This document shows positions 54,518-64,000 of a DNA stretch of 64,000 nt, piece by piece. Origin of the DNA: Takakia lepidozioides (Eukaryota > Streptophyta > Takakiopsida > Takakiales > Takakiaceae); contig CM060734.1 of the NCBI GenBank assembly GCA_030704615.1, positions 17,546,001 to 17,610,000 on the forward strand, read 5' to 3'. The first letter of the stretch is position 1. The number at the start of each line of letters is the position of its first letter. The notes below the pieces were generated by a model. That model was not told the DNA's origin, did no database searches, and saw only the letters and a list, made by a program, of their open reading frames with translations. The position numbers and the translations under genes were made by a program.

Positions 54518-55339
54518 ATGAGTGATGAAAGAGAAGCTAGACGACAAAGATATTCATCAAAAAGAGAAAGCTATCTGAAAGCTAATTATCCATATCTTTG
54601 GGAGAGAGGAATAGACATAGGGGAATCATCTGGACCTCTCACACCATCAAGATCAAAAAGTGCATCACCTATACCGGAAGAACTAGAGTTGGATGCCACT
54701 CCTTCTGTTTCTTTGCAAGAAAGATTAAGGGAATTGGTACAGGAAGAAGATCAATCACGAGGTGAAAGATCTGAGGTACATCCTTGGATAAAAGACTTGA
54801 CAGAAATCTTTGATAAGAGTTGGCATGGAACACCAAAAGCAGGAACTCCAGTTTCTGAAGCAGAAGATGAAGAAGGAGATGAGGATGTGGCAGAGCCAAC
54901 GGAGAGTTCAGACTCTCCAACACCATTACAGTTGAGTTACATGAGTGAAGAAGAAACCCAAGGGCAGAACTTGGAGGATGAAAACAGAGAGAAGAAATTG
55001 GAAGAGGAAGAATATGAAGAAGTAGACCCAACAGCTGAGGTTGAGACTACAACCAGGACATCCCAACCCGTTGGACCTGGATCAAGTGGAGCACTTGGAT
55101 CACAGGCCAACGAAGGTGTCGGCTCAGGGGGATCAGGCGGGCTGCCTGGATCTGGCTCTGGGGGGACAGGGAGTGTGGGAAGTAGTGCAACTGAAGCTGG
55201 GAATACTGTGAATATCGTGGGGCCAGAAGCAGGGAGTGCTCAAGGGCCACCACTTGGTGGAAGATCCACCACAAAAACAACAGGTCCAGAAGGACCAGCA
55301 CCAGCAAGGTGCCAGCACCTGTCAGTGGGCAGAAGGTAG
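54518..55339 (+). CDS. gag N-terminal region
   Basis: An ATG-started frame of 273 codons. The product is acidic and low in complexity: Arg/Lys-rich start (EREARRQRYSSKRESYLK), a Glu-rich middle (EDENREKKLEEEEYEEVD) and a Gly/Ser-rich end. The reading shifts to the next frame (55309-56838) at about 55300, near GGACCAGCACCAGCAAGGTG, so gag is broken or frameshifted here. Confidence 0.6.
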   Translation: MSDEREARRQRYSSKRESYLKANYPYLWERGIDIGESSGPLTPSRSKSASPIPEELELDATPSVSLQERLRELVQEEDQSRGERSEVHPWIKDLTEIFDKSWHGTPKAGTPVSEAEDEEGDEDVAEPTESSDSPTPLQLSYMSEEETQGQNLEDENREKKLEEEEYEEVDPTAEVETTTRTSQPVGPGSSGALGSQANEGVGSGGSGGLPGSGSGGTGSVGSSATEAGNTVNIVGPEAGSAQGPPLGGRSTTKTTGPEGPAPARCQHLSVGRR

Positions 55340-56838
55340 GGCCACAGATGGCGTTACAACCAACACGGGCAAAACCACCCTTTCCAATATATTCAGGAAA
55401 AGGGGATCCCGATGTACACATTAGCCAATTTGAGCACATGTGTATAGTGAACAATGAGAATGGCGATGATGCCAAGATGAGACTGTTTCCTTGTTCACTT
55501 ATCAAGAAAGCAAGTGAATGGTATGCAAGATTCCCTGATAATCATTTCCTAACCTGGAATGGCTTGAATACAGCATTTCGAAATAGGTTCAGGACAAGTA
55601 AAACTGAGGATGAAGTGTATGGAAGTTTACAACAGCTGAAGCAGAAGAAGCATGAAACTGTTGAAGAGTATATGGAGAAGATGGAATTGATGATGAAAAA
55701 GCTGGCTGCAGTACCAGCACCCGGTTTACAGAAGACTTGGTTTGTGAGTGGACTAAGACCAGAGTTGCAGAAGAAAGTGGATATGTTACCCCATAATACA
55801 GTGGAGGAGGCATTTGAAACTGCAAACAGAATTGAGCAATTGGGAATGCTCAGGAGAGAGAAAAAGGAAGATGAGGACTCTGAAGATGAGTCAGATGAAG
55901 AAGAAGAGCAAGAACTAAAAAGAAAGAGTAAGAGAAAGGAAAAGTTGAAGAGGGATAACTATGAGAAAAGATTGGAAGAAATCTTGAAGAAGTATGCCAC
56001 AGAGGCTGCAACACATTGGAGGAAGGGTGTATGGTGTGCAAAGTGCCAGAATGAAGGCCATACCACTACAGAATGCCACATGAAGGAGAAACACTGTACT
56101 ATCTGTAAAATGGATAACCATTCTACTGAGAATTGTTACTACAACAGAAGGACAGCTGCAAGAGAACCTAGGCAAGTGAGGGTGCATCAGGTGCAGCCCC
56201 AGCCAAGAAGAAGCAATGATCAGGACCACTATGGTAGGTCTGGTGGCTATAACAATGGCATGGAAGGGAGAGGTAATTCAAGAGGGAATTACCAAGGAAA
56301 TTCCAGAGGCAACTATCAGGGTAATCCAAGGGGGAATTACCAGCCCGGGAATCAGGATTATAGAAATAATCCAAGACCAGACCAAGGGCGAGGACCCAAT
56401 GGTGAAGAGCTATGTTACTATTGTAATCAGCCAGGACATCGCAAGGCAGCCTGTTCATTCTGGATAAGACACCAGAATGAGATGAGAGCTCCTGTGAATG
56501 AGGGCCCAGTGGTGGCAGCTCACATGGTTAGGCCATGTGTTGTACCAGAAGTAAGTACAATGATAGTAACAAGAAGTAAAGCCAAACTAATACCTCCAGT
56601 AGAAGAGGAAGAAGATGAGACTGAAAGTGGCAATGATATGCCTGAAGATGAAGAGACTTGGAAGGATGAGAAGGAACTGCACAAGGAAGTGGCAGATACT
56701 ATAAGGGAAATGCAAAAGAGTACGGATATTCCTGTGGCAGATTCCTCTGATTCGGATGGAGAAAAAGAGGGGAGTGAGGAAGAAAGGAAAAAAAAGATGC
56801 AGACATGCAAAGTAATGAAGAGACTTTGGCTGAAGTAA
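55309..56838 (+). CDS. gag: capsid-like domain and three zinc knuckles
   Basis: The retrotransposon gag domain is clear: PPFPIYSGKGDPDVHISQFE, RLFPCSLIKKASEWYARFP, and LNTAFRNRFRTSKTEDEVYG with LKQKKHETVEEYMEKMELMM. A charged coiled region follows. Three CCHC knuckles come next: CAKCQNEGHTTTEC, CTICKMDNHSTENC (both before 56150) and CYYCNQPGHRKAAC near 56415, separated by a Gly/Asn/Arg-rich RNGNYQG-type repeat stretch. Gag packages element RNA into particles. The frame ends 30 bases past a run of eight A's at 56788-56795, where the protease frame overlaps by 34 bases in the -1 frame. Confidence 0.85.
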   Translation: MPAPVSGQKVGPQMALQPTRAKPPFPIYSGKGDPDVHISQFEHMCIVNNENGDDAKMRLFPCSLIKKASEWYARFPDNHFLTWNGLNTAFRNRFRTSKTEDEVYGSLQQLKQKKHETVEEYMEKMELMMKKLAAVPAPGLQKTWFVSGLRPELQKKVDMLPHNTVEEAFETANRIEQLGMLRREKKEDEDSEDESDEEEEQELKRKSKRKEKLKRDNYEKRLEEILKKYATEAATHWRKGVWCAKCQNEGHTTTECHMKEKHCTICKMDNHSTENCYYNRRTAAREPRQVRVHQVQPQPRRSNDQDHYGRSGGYNNGMEGRGNSRGNYQGNSRGNYQGNPRGNYQPGNQDYRNNPRPDQGRGPNGEELCYYCNQPGHRKAACSFWIRHQNEMRAPVNEGPVVAAHMVRPCVVPEVSTMIVTRSKAKLIPPVEEEEDETESGNDMPEDEETWKDEKELHKEVADTIREMQKSTDIPVADSSDSDGEKEGSEEERKKKMQTCKVMKRLWLK

Positions 56839-57347
56839 TATGTCAGACCAAAGCAGAAATTACCATTGGACAGCTATTAGCTGTGGCACCTTATTGTAGG
56901 CACAGGCTGTATCAGGCAATCAATCGAATTGCCCAAGAGACAGGAAACACAGACCTGAACAGCAAGGTGACCAGTTATAATGTGAAGCCGGAAGGGCGAG
57001 AACCAGTCATGGACTTTGATGATTCTATGCCAGTAATCCAATTGAGAATTGGAAGCACAGAACTAACTGATGTACTGATAGATGGTGGTTCTGGAGTAAA
57101 TATCATGACAGACCAATTAAGGAAGAAGCTTGGTCTAAGTAACATGAAACCAGCCCCATTTACAGTAACAATGGCAGATCAAAGAAGTGTACAGCCATTG
57201 GGATTAATAAGAGGAGTTAAGATACAGATACAGAAAATGATCTTTATGATCACAGTAACTGTATTAAAAATGGATGAAGTCATGGAGGCTTACTCCTTAT
57301 TATTGGGACGTCCGTGGCTGAAACAGGCAGGCAAGGGTATTCCATGA
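56805..57347 (+). CDS. retroviral-type aspartic protease
   Basis: The frame overlaps the end of gag in the -1 register. The active-site region TDVLIDGGSGVNIMTDQL has the D-G-G-S-G form typical of Tat/Athila proteases, and LLLGRPWLKQ is the conserved C-terminal element. It would cleave the Gag-Pol polyprotein. A 4 bp tandem duplication (GGCAGGCA, about 57326-57333) moves the downstream RT region into another frame. Confidence 0.8.
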   Translation: MQSNEETLAEVICQTKAEITIGQLLAVAPYCRHRLYQAINRIAQETGNTDLNSKVTSYNVKPEGREPVMDFDDSMPVIQLRIGSTELTDVLIDGGSGVNIMTDQLRKKLGLSNMKPAPFTVTMADQRSVQPLGLIRGVKIQIQKMIFMITVTVLKMDEVMEAYSLLLGRPWLKQAGKGIP

Positions 57348-58689
57348 CTGGAATTCTCAGTTACTAACTGTGCATAATGGGATGCACGAGATACAAATTA
57401 CCACAAAGAAATCTAGTAGATTACCTGCGACAAGAAGACCTCGAGGAGTCAGAGAGTATGACTGGAAGGGAGGACTGGATGAGGAGCAGGAAGCTACCCT
57501 ATTTGCTGCACACCCAGAATGGGAGCAGGTTGCAGAGATGCGGCTGGAAAGCCTAAGTTGTTTGAGAGGTATCTGCTGTGGTGTAGTGACAGCAACACCA
57601 ACTGAAGAAGAAACCAGCATTTACCCATCACATTTCTATGAAGAAAGAGAAGGAGAAATAGAAATCCTAGAAGAACCAGCCACTGTGAGCTTACAGGATG
57701 AAGTGGTGACCGGTTGGACAATCACAGCTGATGAGCAGGTGAGAGAAGTAAATGTGGGAACTCAGGAGGAACCGAGGATGGTGAAAGTAGGAGCTGATTT
57801 GGAGCCGGAATTCTTCGAAGAAGCTAAAAGCTTGTTCATCAAATACAGAGATGTATTTGCTTGGAGCTATGAGGATCTAAAAGGGATACCACCTGAAGTC
57901 TGTCAGCATAAAATTGAACTGGAACCAGGGTCAGTACCAATCAAGCAGGCGAGGTATAGAATGAATCCCAACTACGCACAGAAGGTTGGAGAAGAGATAA
58001 AGAAGTTGGCTGAGGCTAAGTTTATATACCCAATAGAGTATACAACTTGGTTGTCACCCATTGTTATAGTTCCCAAGAAGAATGGCAAACTAAGAGTATG
58101 TGTGAACTATAAGAAGCTGAATGCTTGTACGAAGAAAGATCCTTTCCCTTTGCCATTCACAGAAGCAGTATTAGACACTGTGGCAGGCCATGAGATGTAC
58201 TCATTCATGGATGGCTTCAGTGGTTATAATCAAGTGCAAGTGGCAGAAGAAGACCAAGGGAAAACAGCTTTCATCACAGACTGGGGGGCTTATGCATACA
58301 AAGTCATGCCCTTTGGACTTTGTAATGCACCAGCGACCTTTCAGAGAGTGATAAGTGAATCTTTTCAAGAGTATCTGGATGATTTCATGCAGGTGTTTTT
58401 GGATGATTTCAGTGTGTACAGCTCTAAGAATGAGCACTTGCATAAATTGGAGTTATGCCTGGCCAGATGCAGGATGAGAGGTCTGGGCTTGAACCCAGAG
58501 AAGTGTACTTTCTGTGTGAACTCAGGGGTGCTTCTGGGACACATTGTGTGTAAGAAGGGACTCCTTGTGGATCCCAGGAAGACAGAGTCCATTAAAGCCT
58601 CTCCACCACCAGTGAATGTTAAGAGTTTAAGGAGATTCCTTGGGCAAACCAGTTATTACAGAAGATTTGTCAAAGGTATGCACAAATAG
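57348..58689 (+). CDS. reverse transcriptase region of pol
   Basis: After the linker ([13 protein letters not shown]-type start) comes the [73 protein letters not shown] with the first Asp, [28 protein letters not shown] with the two catalytic Asp in F-L-D-D form, [11 protein letters not shown] and [17 protein letters not shown] one-base loss at about 58675 ends the frame at TAG 58687-58689. All catalytic residues are present. Confidence 0.85.
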
Positions 58690-59861
58690 CAGCACCATTG
58701 AGCAAGCTTCTGAAGAAAGATGCAGTGTTTGCATGGACAGCTGAATGTCAACAGGCGTTTGAGGAACTTACACTGTCAGTAACAACTACACCTGTGCTGA
58801 TTAACCCTCACTGGCATGTAGTATTTCATGTTCACTGCGATGCATCAGGAGAAGCGTTGGGAGCGGTGTTAGCCCAGAATGTTACAGGGAATATAGATTC
58901 ACCTGTGTACTATGCTAGCCGGTTGATGAACAGTGCTGAGAGGAACTATAGCACAACGGAAAGAGAAGCATTGGCAATGATCTATGCAGTGAAGAAATTC
59001 AGGCATTACCTATTGGGAAGAAAGTTTATGTTTTATGTGGATCACCAGGCTCTGATATATCTGGTGAACAAACCTTTGATAAGTGGAAGGATAGCGAGGT
59101 GGTTAATAATCTTGCATGAGTTTGAGTTCGAGGTTATTTACAAGCCTGGCCGTTTGCATCTTGTGGCAGATCATTTGTCACGACTAACAACAGGAGAGGC
59201 CGCCACAGGAGTGGACGATCAGTTACCTGATGCGAGTTTATTTGTAATGGAGGTGCAAGGAAGTGCAGATGAATGGTTAGATTGGCAGTGGCCAATCAGA
59301 TACTACCTTGCTCATGGTCAGTGCCCACCTAGTTATGGTAAGGAGCAGAGGAAGAGAATTGCTATCAGAGCTTTACCTTATACTATGGTAGGAAGCAGAA
59401 TGTATAAGTTAGGACCTGATGGAGTACTAAAACGATGCTTGTACCACCATGAAGTAAATAAAGTCTTGGAGGAAGTTCATAAAGGAGTGGCTGGAGGTCA
59501 TTTTGGAGAAGAGACTACCAGTAGAAAGATACTACTCGCAGGATACTGGTGGCCTACTTTGTTCAAAGATGTACATGAGTATTGTCAGAAGTGTGATGAA
59601 TGTCAGAGGCTAGGACCTTTGCAGAGATCTGGAAGAATGGCCTTGCATCCTACAATGCCTACGGAACCATTTCAGAAATGGGGACTAGACTTTGTTGGAC
59701 CAATTAATCCACCATCCAAGAATACACAAAACAGGTACATAATTACAGCCACTGATTATACTACAAAGTGGGTGGAAGCTAAAGCTTTGAGGACAACACA
59801 GCCAAGTCCACAGCAAGGTTCCTGTACGAGAACATACTTACACGATTTGGATGTCCCTTAG
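58690..59861 (+). CDS. RNase H and integrase N-terminal region of pol
   Basis: RNase [35 protein letters not shown] with the catalytic Glu, [12 protein letters not shown], and VADHLSR. Integrase: HHCC domain [15 protein letters not shown] with [11 protein letters not shown], then the core start [12 protein letters not shown] with the first Asp. The frame is lost at about 59790 (one base missing in GAGGACAAC), before the second catalytic Asp. Confidence 0.85.
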
Positions 59862-61636
59862 AATTTATCAGTGATCAAGGAAGTCACTTCATGAATGAGA
59901 CCATTGAGTTATTGACTAAAGAGTTTATGATTGTGCATAGAAAGAGTACAACATATTACCCACAGGGTAATGGACAAGCAGAGGCTACCAACAAAATACT
60001 ATGTACTATCTTGGCTAAGATAGTCAATGCAAACAGAACGGATTGGGATACAAAGCTGCTGACAGCTTTATGGTCATACAGGACTTCGTATAAAGTCACC
60101 ACAAAGTATACACCATTCCAATTAGTTTATGGTATGGAAGCCTTACTTCCAGTGGAATTCCTGTTACCTACCATGAGAACGGAGTGGGGAAAAAGAATGG
60201 AATTGCAAGACTCCATCAAGGTCAGGAAACATGAATTATACCATGTGGAAGAAGTACGTGCTGATGCAGCGGATAATATGACCAGAATTCAGATGAAGCG
60301 AAAGGAACAGTTTGATGAAGGCAAATTAAAGACTTTTAAGACGGGGGATTTGGTTCTATGGTTGCAGAAGAAAGGAAAGATTCAAGCTTCTAAGCTTAAA
60401 TCACCATGGAAAGGACCTTATGTCATCCAAAAGATGTATGATAACAACACAGCCATGTTACAAACCATTAACAAAGAAATGCTGGGAAGAGTCAATGCAA
60501 ATAAGTTGAAGGGGTACAGTGGTATCCATGACAAACCCCTGCAGCATGATTTGCATGTTGAACCGCAAGAGCAGTCACGGGCTGCACCAGTGTTACGAAC
60601 AGAGTATGGAACACTTGTCGCTAGGCCCAGTATATATGACCGGGGTGGGCAAAACAAACGTGACACAGCCTATCACAGCCCATCACGGCGTGATACAGCC
60701 TATCACAGCCCATCACGGCGTGACACAGCCTATCACAGCCCAACACGGCGTGACACAGCCTATCACAGCCCAGCAAGGCGCAACACAGCCTATCACAGCC
60801 CATCACGGCGTGACACAGCCTATCACAGCCCGTCACGACGTGACACAGCCTATCACAACCTACCGCAGCGTGTCACAGCCTATCACAGCTTACCACAGGG
60901 CAACACAGCCTATCACAGCGTAACACAGTATGACACAGCCTGTCACAGCTCAACACAGCCTACTAAAGTTACACGATCCATAGAATCAGTGACAAGTGGA
61001 CACATAAAAACTTCAGGAAAATGGCTGAAGGAAGAAGAAACGGAAATTAATTTAAAAATAGACACGTGGAGGTCAGGGTGCGACACACAGCAGAGAATGA
61101 AGTGCAAGGACAGGTGTCAAAAAGAAAGAGGACAAGAACGGCCGTCAAAAGGGATGAAAGGCGGGCCCATTAATAAATACGGAAAAAGGGAAACAGAACG
61201 AACGGCAAGTACAGAAAAACTGAATTCATGTCGCATGTGTGATCCTAGTGGACTATCCAACAGGGAAAGTCCACTAAAGAAGATAAAAGTTAAAATCCAG
61301 TCACAGCGGATACAGCCAATAGAAAACCAGAGAAATGATCAAGAAAATGGAGGGAAATTAAGCGCAAGAGGCGGCGTCGTTCTGAGTAACGGGCGTCTCG
61401 ACAGGACAGGCCATAAATGCTATAACTTGGAAACTATGGAGGAACTAACAGACTATACGCTCGCAATATTATTTACGCAATGGCAGAGACACGAAACGAA
61501 AGAGCAGAGCTTTTCTCTTGAACAATGCTTGCAAGCCCCGCAGGCTTACAAGAGATTACCCATAGCTTTCTGCGGCAACCATACGTTTCTGCTTTGTGCA
61601 CTACAGGCATTCCTGCAGTTGTTACAGCCAAAGTAG
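59862..61636 (+). CDS. integrase core and C-terminal tail with 10-residue repeats
   Basis: The core resumes with ISDQGSHFMNETIELL (second Asp) and YYPQGNGQAEATNK (Glu), then WSYRTSYKVTTKYTPFQLVYG. The C-terminal DNA-binding part follows (LKTFKTGDLVLWLQKKGK, LKSPWKGPYVIQKMYDNNTA). After residue ~250 the frame enters a tandem repeat of RRDTAYHSPS units (60658-60960) and then a Lys/Arg-rich tail up to 61636. The tail has no recognisable domain and may be 3' untranslated sequence that merely stays open. Confidence 0.75.
60658..60960 (+). repeat. 30 bp minisatellite in frame with the integrase
   Basis: About ten copies of GTGACACAGCCTATCACAGC plus ten variable bases occur without frame loss, giving DTAYHSPSRR-type decapeptides. 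Early copies are nearly identical and later ones diverge. The sequence is related to the minisatellite at 52920-53288. Confidence 0.9.
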
Positions 61637-61651
61637 TTCTGTGAGTCTAAG

Positions 61652-62642
61652 ATGAAGAGAGTGAGAGGAATGGAGGAAATCAGGGTGAAGAGCACCACAA
61701 TTCTGCAGAAACAAACGATGGCTACCCCACAGGCGATAAAGATACTGAAGGAGCTGAGATTGGAAGGATTGCAAAGCATGGATTGGACACTACACCATAG
61801 ACAGTACATGTTACAATTTTTGCAGAACTTTGAGCCAAAGACAGGAACAACAACGGTGAAGGGAGTTGAATTAATGATTACTCCCCTATACCTCCAGCAA
61901 TTGTTTCGATTGCCAAGGTCATGTGTATGTGGAGGAACACAGAGAAAGACTGCAAATAGGGGATTTATTCCAAGAAGGGAGTTTCTTTAAAACTCAGGGT
62001 TATGCTTGTACCAAAGCTGTGTACCCAGGGTTAAAAGACATAGGCCAAGTATTGAACGTTCTGATTGCCCTGAAACAGAACCAACAATATTTGAGCAGAT
62101 CCTTCACAGAGGAAATCCTCAAAGGCTTGAAGGGACAAGAGGTACCATGGGCGGACATAATGTACAACGCACTGGTAGAGGAGATGAAAAGATTACAAGG
62201 TACTACCGCAAAATCTCCTATCATAGTGTCTGGCCCAATCATTGCTCAAATAATCCTTAGTTCTGGCATACTTAATGCACAAGAAAGGAAGGAAATGGGA
62301 GTGTTTGAGCCAGAAACAACTGCAATGGAAGAGCAAGGCTCTTCACACAGTGAGGGTGGACTAGCAGCACAACCCGAGACTAAGAGGCAGAGAAGGGGAA
62401 AGACGGTAGTGGCGGATCCACTGGCTTCACGGATTCCGCATGATAATGTTTCCCAAGCTCATGACCAGGGAGGGGCACAGCAGCACAAAAGAATGTTATT
62501 ACTGGAAGCAGGACCTTCAGAGAGGGAGGAAGAAGTTACTTCTGCATCACAACCAACACAGCCACTTGAACGACTTGTCACAAGGTCACAAGTTATCCAT
62601 GCAGCTCAACCCGAAATAATAGATTTGGAAAGTGAAGGATAG
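61652..62642 (+). CDS. 3' ORF of unknown function (one frameshift)
   Basis: The frame from ATG 61652 (KRVRGMEEIRVKSTTIL, LEGLQSMDWTLHHRQYMLQF, GVELMITPLYLQQLFRLP) continues in another register at about 61920 (VYVEEHRERLQIGDLFQEGS, YPGLKDIGQVLNVLIALKQN) to the stop at 62642, so one base was gained or lost. VELMITPLYLQQLFRLP resembles the VxFSxxxINxxLxLP stretch found in accessory ORFs of plant Gypsy elements and plant-mobile-domain proteins. The C-terminal part is acidic and disordered with a basic KRQRRGKTVV. Confidence 0.5.
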
Positions 62643-62696
62643 ATATTCCAACTACAGAACAGATAGTGGCGGAAATAGAGAAAGGGGACCTTCTCT

Positions 62697-63768
62697 ATGA
62701 ATATTCTGGTCTGGTCAAGCAGACAGAAATCCCAGAGGTGCAACAGTTGCCCAAGAAAAAATCCTGAGGTACATATAATGCACACACCTGTGTCGGAGGT
62801 ACCACAGGCGGAAGGCCATGACACTGTAGCACCGGTCATAAATGAAGTAGTTCAGGAAGAAAACCCGGTGGGACAATGGTCTGAATGGTTAGTGAGACAT
62901 CATACTGTTGAAGATCGGGAGGAACAGCAGCAACCTCACCATGATGACCCTCAACAGGCAATGCTGATGAATTCCATAGGCAGGACACTTAATTTGTTGG
63001 GGACTTATGTCAAAACCCATGTTCCAATTACCCAATTGACAGCCTTGAAAGAAGAACTCAGGAAGGAGTTTGAGGCTCGACTTGCCACTGAGTGTTCAAA
63101 CAAGGTCGATGAAGAGGTCACTCTCAAGATGAAGCAGGACTTGGCCAATACAGAAATGGCTTTGCAATTGGCCAAGCAACAATTGATTGAGGCAGGCCTT
63201 GCGCAAGACCAGTTGCACGAAGCACATAAGCAACAGCTATACCAAATGCAGGTGCAGCATGAAAGCAAGTTGCAAGAACTGAATGCACTACATACGGAGT
63301 TGCAGACAGTGCATAACAGGATGGAGATACAATGCGCTACATTTACAACTATGCTTGACCAATCAACAAAAGAAATAAACAGTCAAGCGGAAAAATGTAC
63401 GAAGGCAGAAGAAGAGAATGTGGAGCACATGAAGCTCATTGTCGATATGAAGAATACAATCTGTCGCAATGAAGAAACTTTCAAGCAATACAGCAGATGG
63501 AAGCTGAGAATGAGAATACATCGTGGAGTTGCAACAAACCATCGTGGCCAATAGAAATGAAATCGCGGTCAGTAACAAGGCTTCGAAAGAAGCCAATAAT
63601 CTACTTGCTGCCTATGCGCAATTGGTTGAGCCACAGGCGAAGCGCATGAAGGCTTTACAACAGCAGTTGGAATTGTATAAGCTAAGAGAGGAGCAAACTC
63701 TCAGGGGAACCACAAGCAGCTTGGTGGATAACAGCCTTATGCAGGTCTGGTTAGCACAAGGGCCGTAG
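62697..63768 (+). CDS. 3' coiled-coil ORF (frameshifted)
   Basis: The frame 62697-63554 and, after shifts near 63500, 63523-63768 encode a long Glu/Gln/Lys-rich protein. It has heptad-like spacing of hydrophobic residues from about codon 110 on (LKEELRKEFEARL, ANTEMALQLAKQQLIEAG, HESKLQELNALHTELQTV, then KRMKALQQQLELYKLREEQ). A coiled coil is likely. After 63768 similar sequence continues in another frame. No homologous family is recognised. It may be a structural accessory protein of the element. Confidence 0.5.
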
Positions 63769-63843
63769 AGGGCAAAAGCCCACGGAAGCTCACCCAAAGC
63801 GAGATGAATGAGCTCAGACTGCAGGTGCAGAACATTGCCACAA

Positions 63844-63868
63844 CTACTATAGACAATGTCTATAGTAG
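63844..63868. repeat. perfect 25 bp palindrome
   Basis: CTACTATAGACA-A-TGTCTATAGTAG is a perfect inverted repeat with a single central base, lying in the coiled-coil coding region of the 3' ORF. Confidence 0.85.
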
Positions 63869-64000
63869 GATAGCAGAGAACGAGTTACAGAGGATGTAGA
63901 CGGACTCCAGACTCAAGTGGAAGGACCTCACTTCAAACATCGACCAAAGAGTCTATATCCCTCAGGAACAGCTAATGGCTTCTTATTTGCAAAGCCAGAA

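Larger units (their letters stand above)
53289..64000 (+). mobile_element. Tat/Athila-type Ty3/Gypsy element, 5' LTR to window end
   Basis: The parts in order are LTR (53289-53908), PBS (53911), leader ORF, gag with three zinc knuckles, protease, RT, RNase H, integrase, a minisatellite and extra 3' ORFs. The protease DGGSGVN and [11 protein letters not shown] motifs, and additional ORFs both before gag and after integrase, are features of the Tat/Athila lineages. The 3' LTR is not reached. Small indels break the pol frame at least three times. Confidence 0.8.

Overview
The window is nuclear DNA of a streptophyte plant with a large, repeat-rich genome. Three things point there: spliced genes with GT–AG introns, a LEA protein fused to a TMEM205-type membrane domain (a plant architecture), and a PLS-type pentatricopeptide relic. 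The transposon content suggests a charophyte or a non-seed land plant rather than a flowering plant, but the species cannot be fixed by reading alone. Two N gaps (1-293 and 46294-46793) interrupt the sequence.

Layout. 294-6440 holds copies of an unclassified dispersed repeat unit, a non-LTR RNase H relic and tandem repeats. 6540-9760 holds a relic of the large transposon described below and a decayed retroelement with a chromodomain-like segment. 10080-15210 is mostly non-coding: tandem repeats and two long inverted-repeat elements. 15685-22379 is the gene-bearing part: one single-exon membrane protein (+) and one intact five-exon LEA-TMEM205 gene (-). 23111-30600 holds a PPR pseudogene, two more copies of the dispersed unit, an LTR fragment and a decayed plant gene.

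The most unusual object is a DNA transposon of about 14.6 kb (31663-46287). Its ends share the inverted motif TTTCATGAGC. It encodes a MULE-like transposase with a SWIM zinc finger (+ strand, 41.7-45.5 kb). Divergently, on the - strand, it encodes an intact nine-exon protein of 1389 residues that joins a ParB-like domain to a DNA amino-methyltransferase fold (34213-39180). Between the two genes lie 32 copies of a 22-26 bp palindrome with a very regular 53 bp period. About 14 more copies lie beyond the methyltransferase gene, and single copies sit inside three of its introns. A plausible but unproven reading is that the palindrome is the site bound or modified by the ParB-methyltransferase protein or the transposase.

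46794-64000 is retrotransposon territory. A Ty3/Gypsy element (46794-50356) carries the remains of a C5-cytosine methyltransferase domain before its reverse transcriptase and a C4HC3 PHD finger after its integrase. It abuts the 3' part of a chromovirus in the opposite orientation (LTR 50361-51956, integrase and chromodomain 51991-52806). A second Gypsy element of Tat/Athila type starts at 53289 (LTR, PBS, leader ORF, gag, protease, RT, RNase H, integrase, further 3' ORFs) and runs off the window. Several single-base frameshifts break the retroelements and the transposase; they may be decay or assembly errors.
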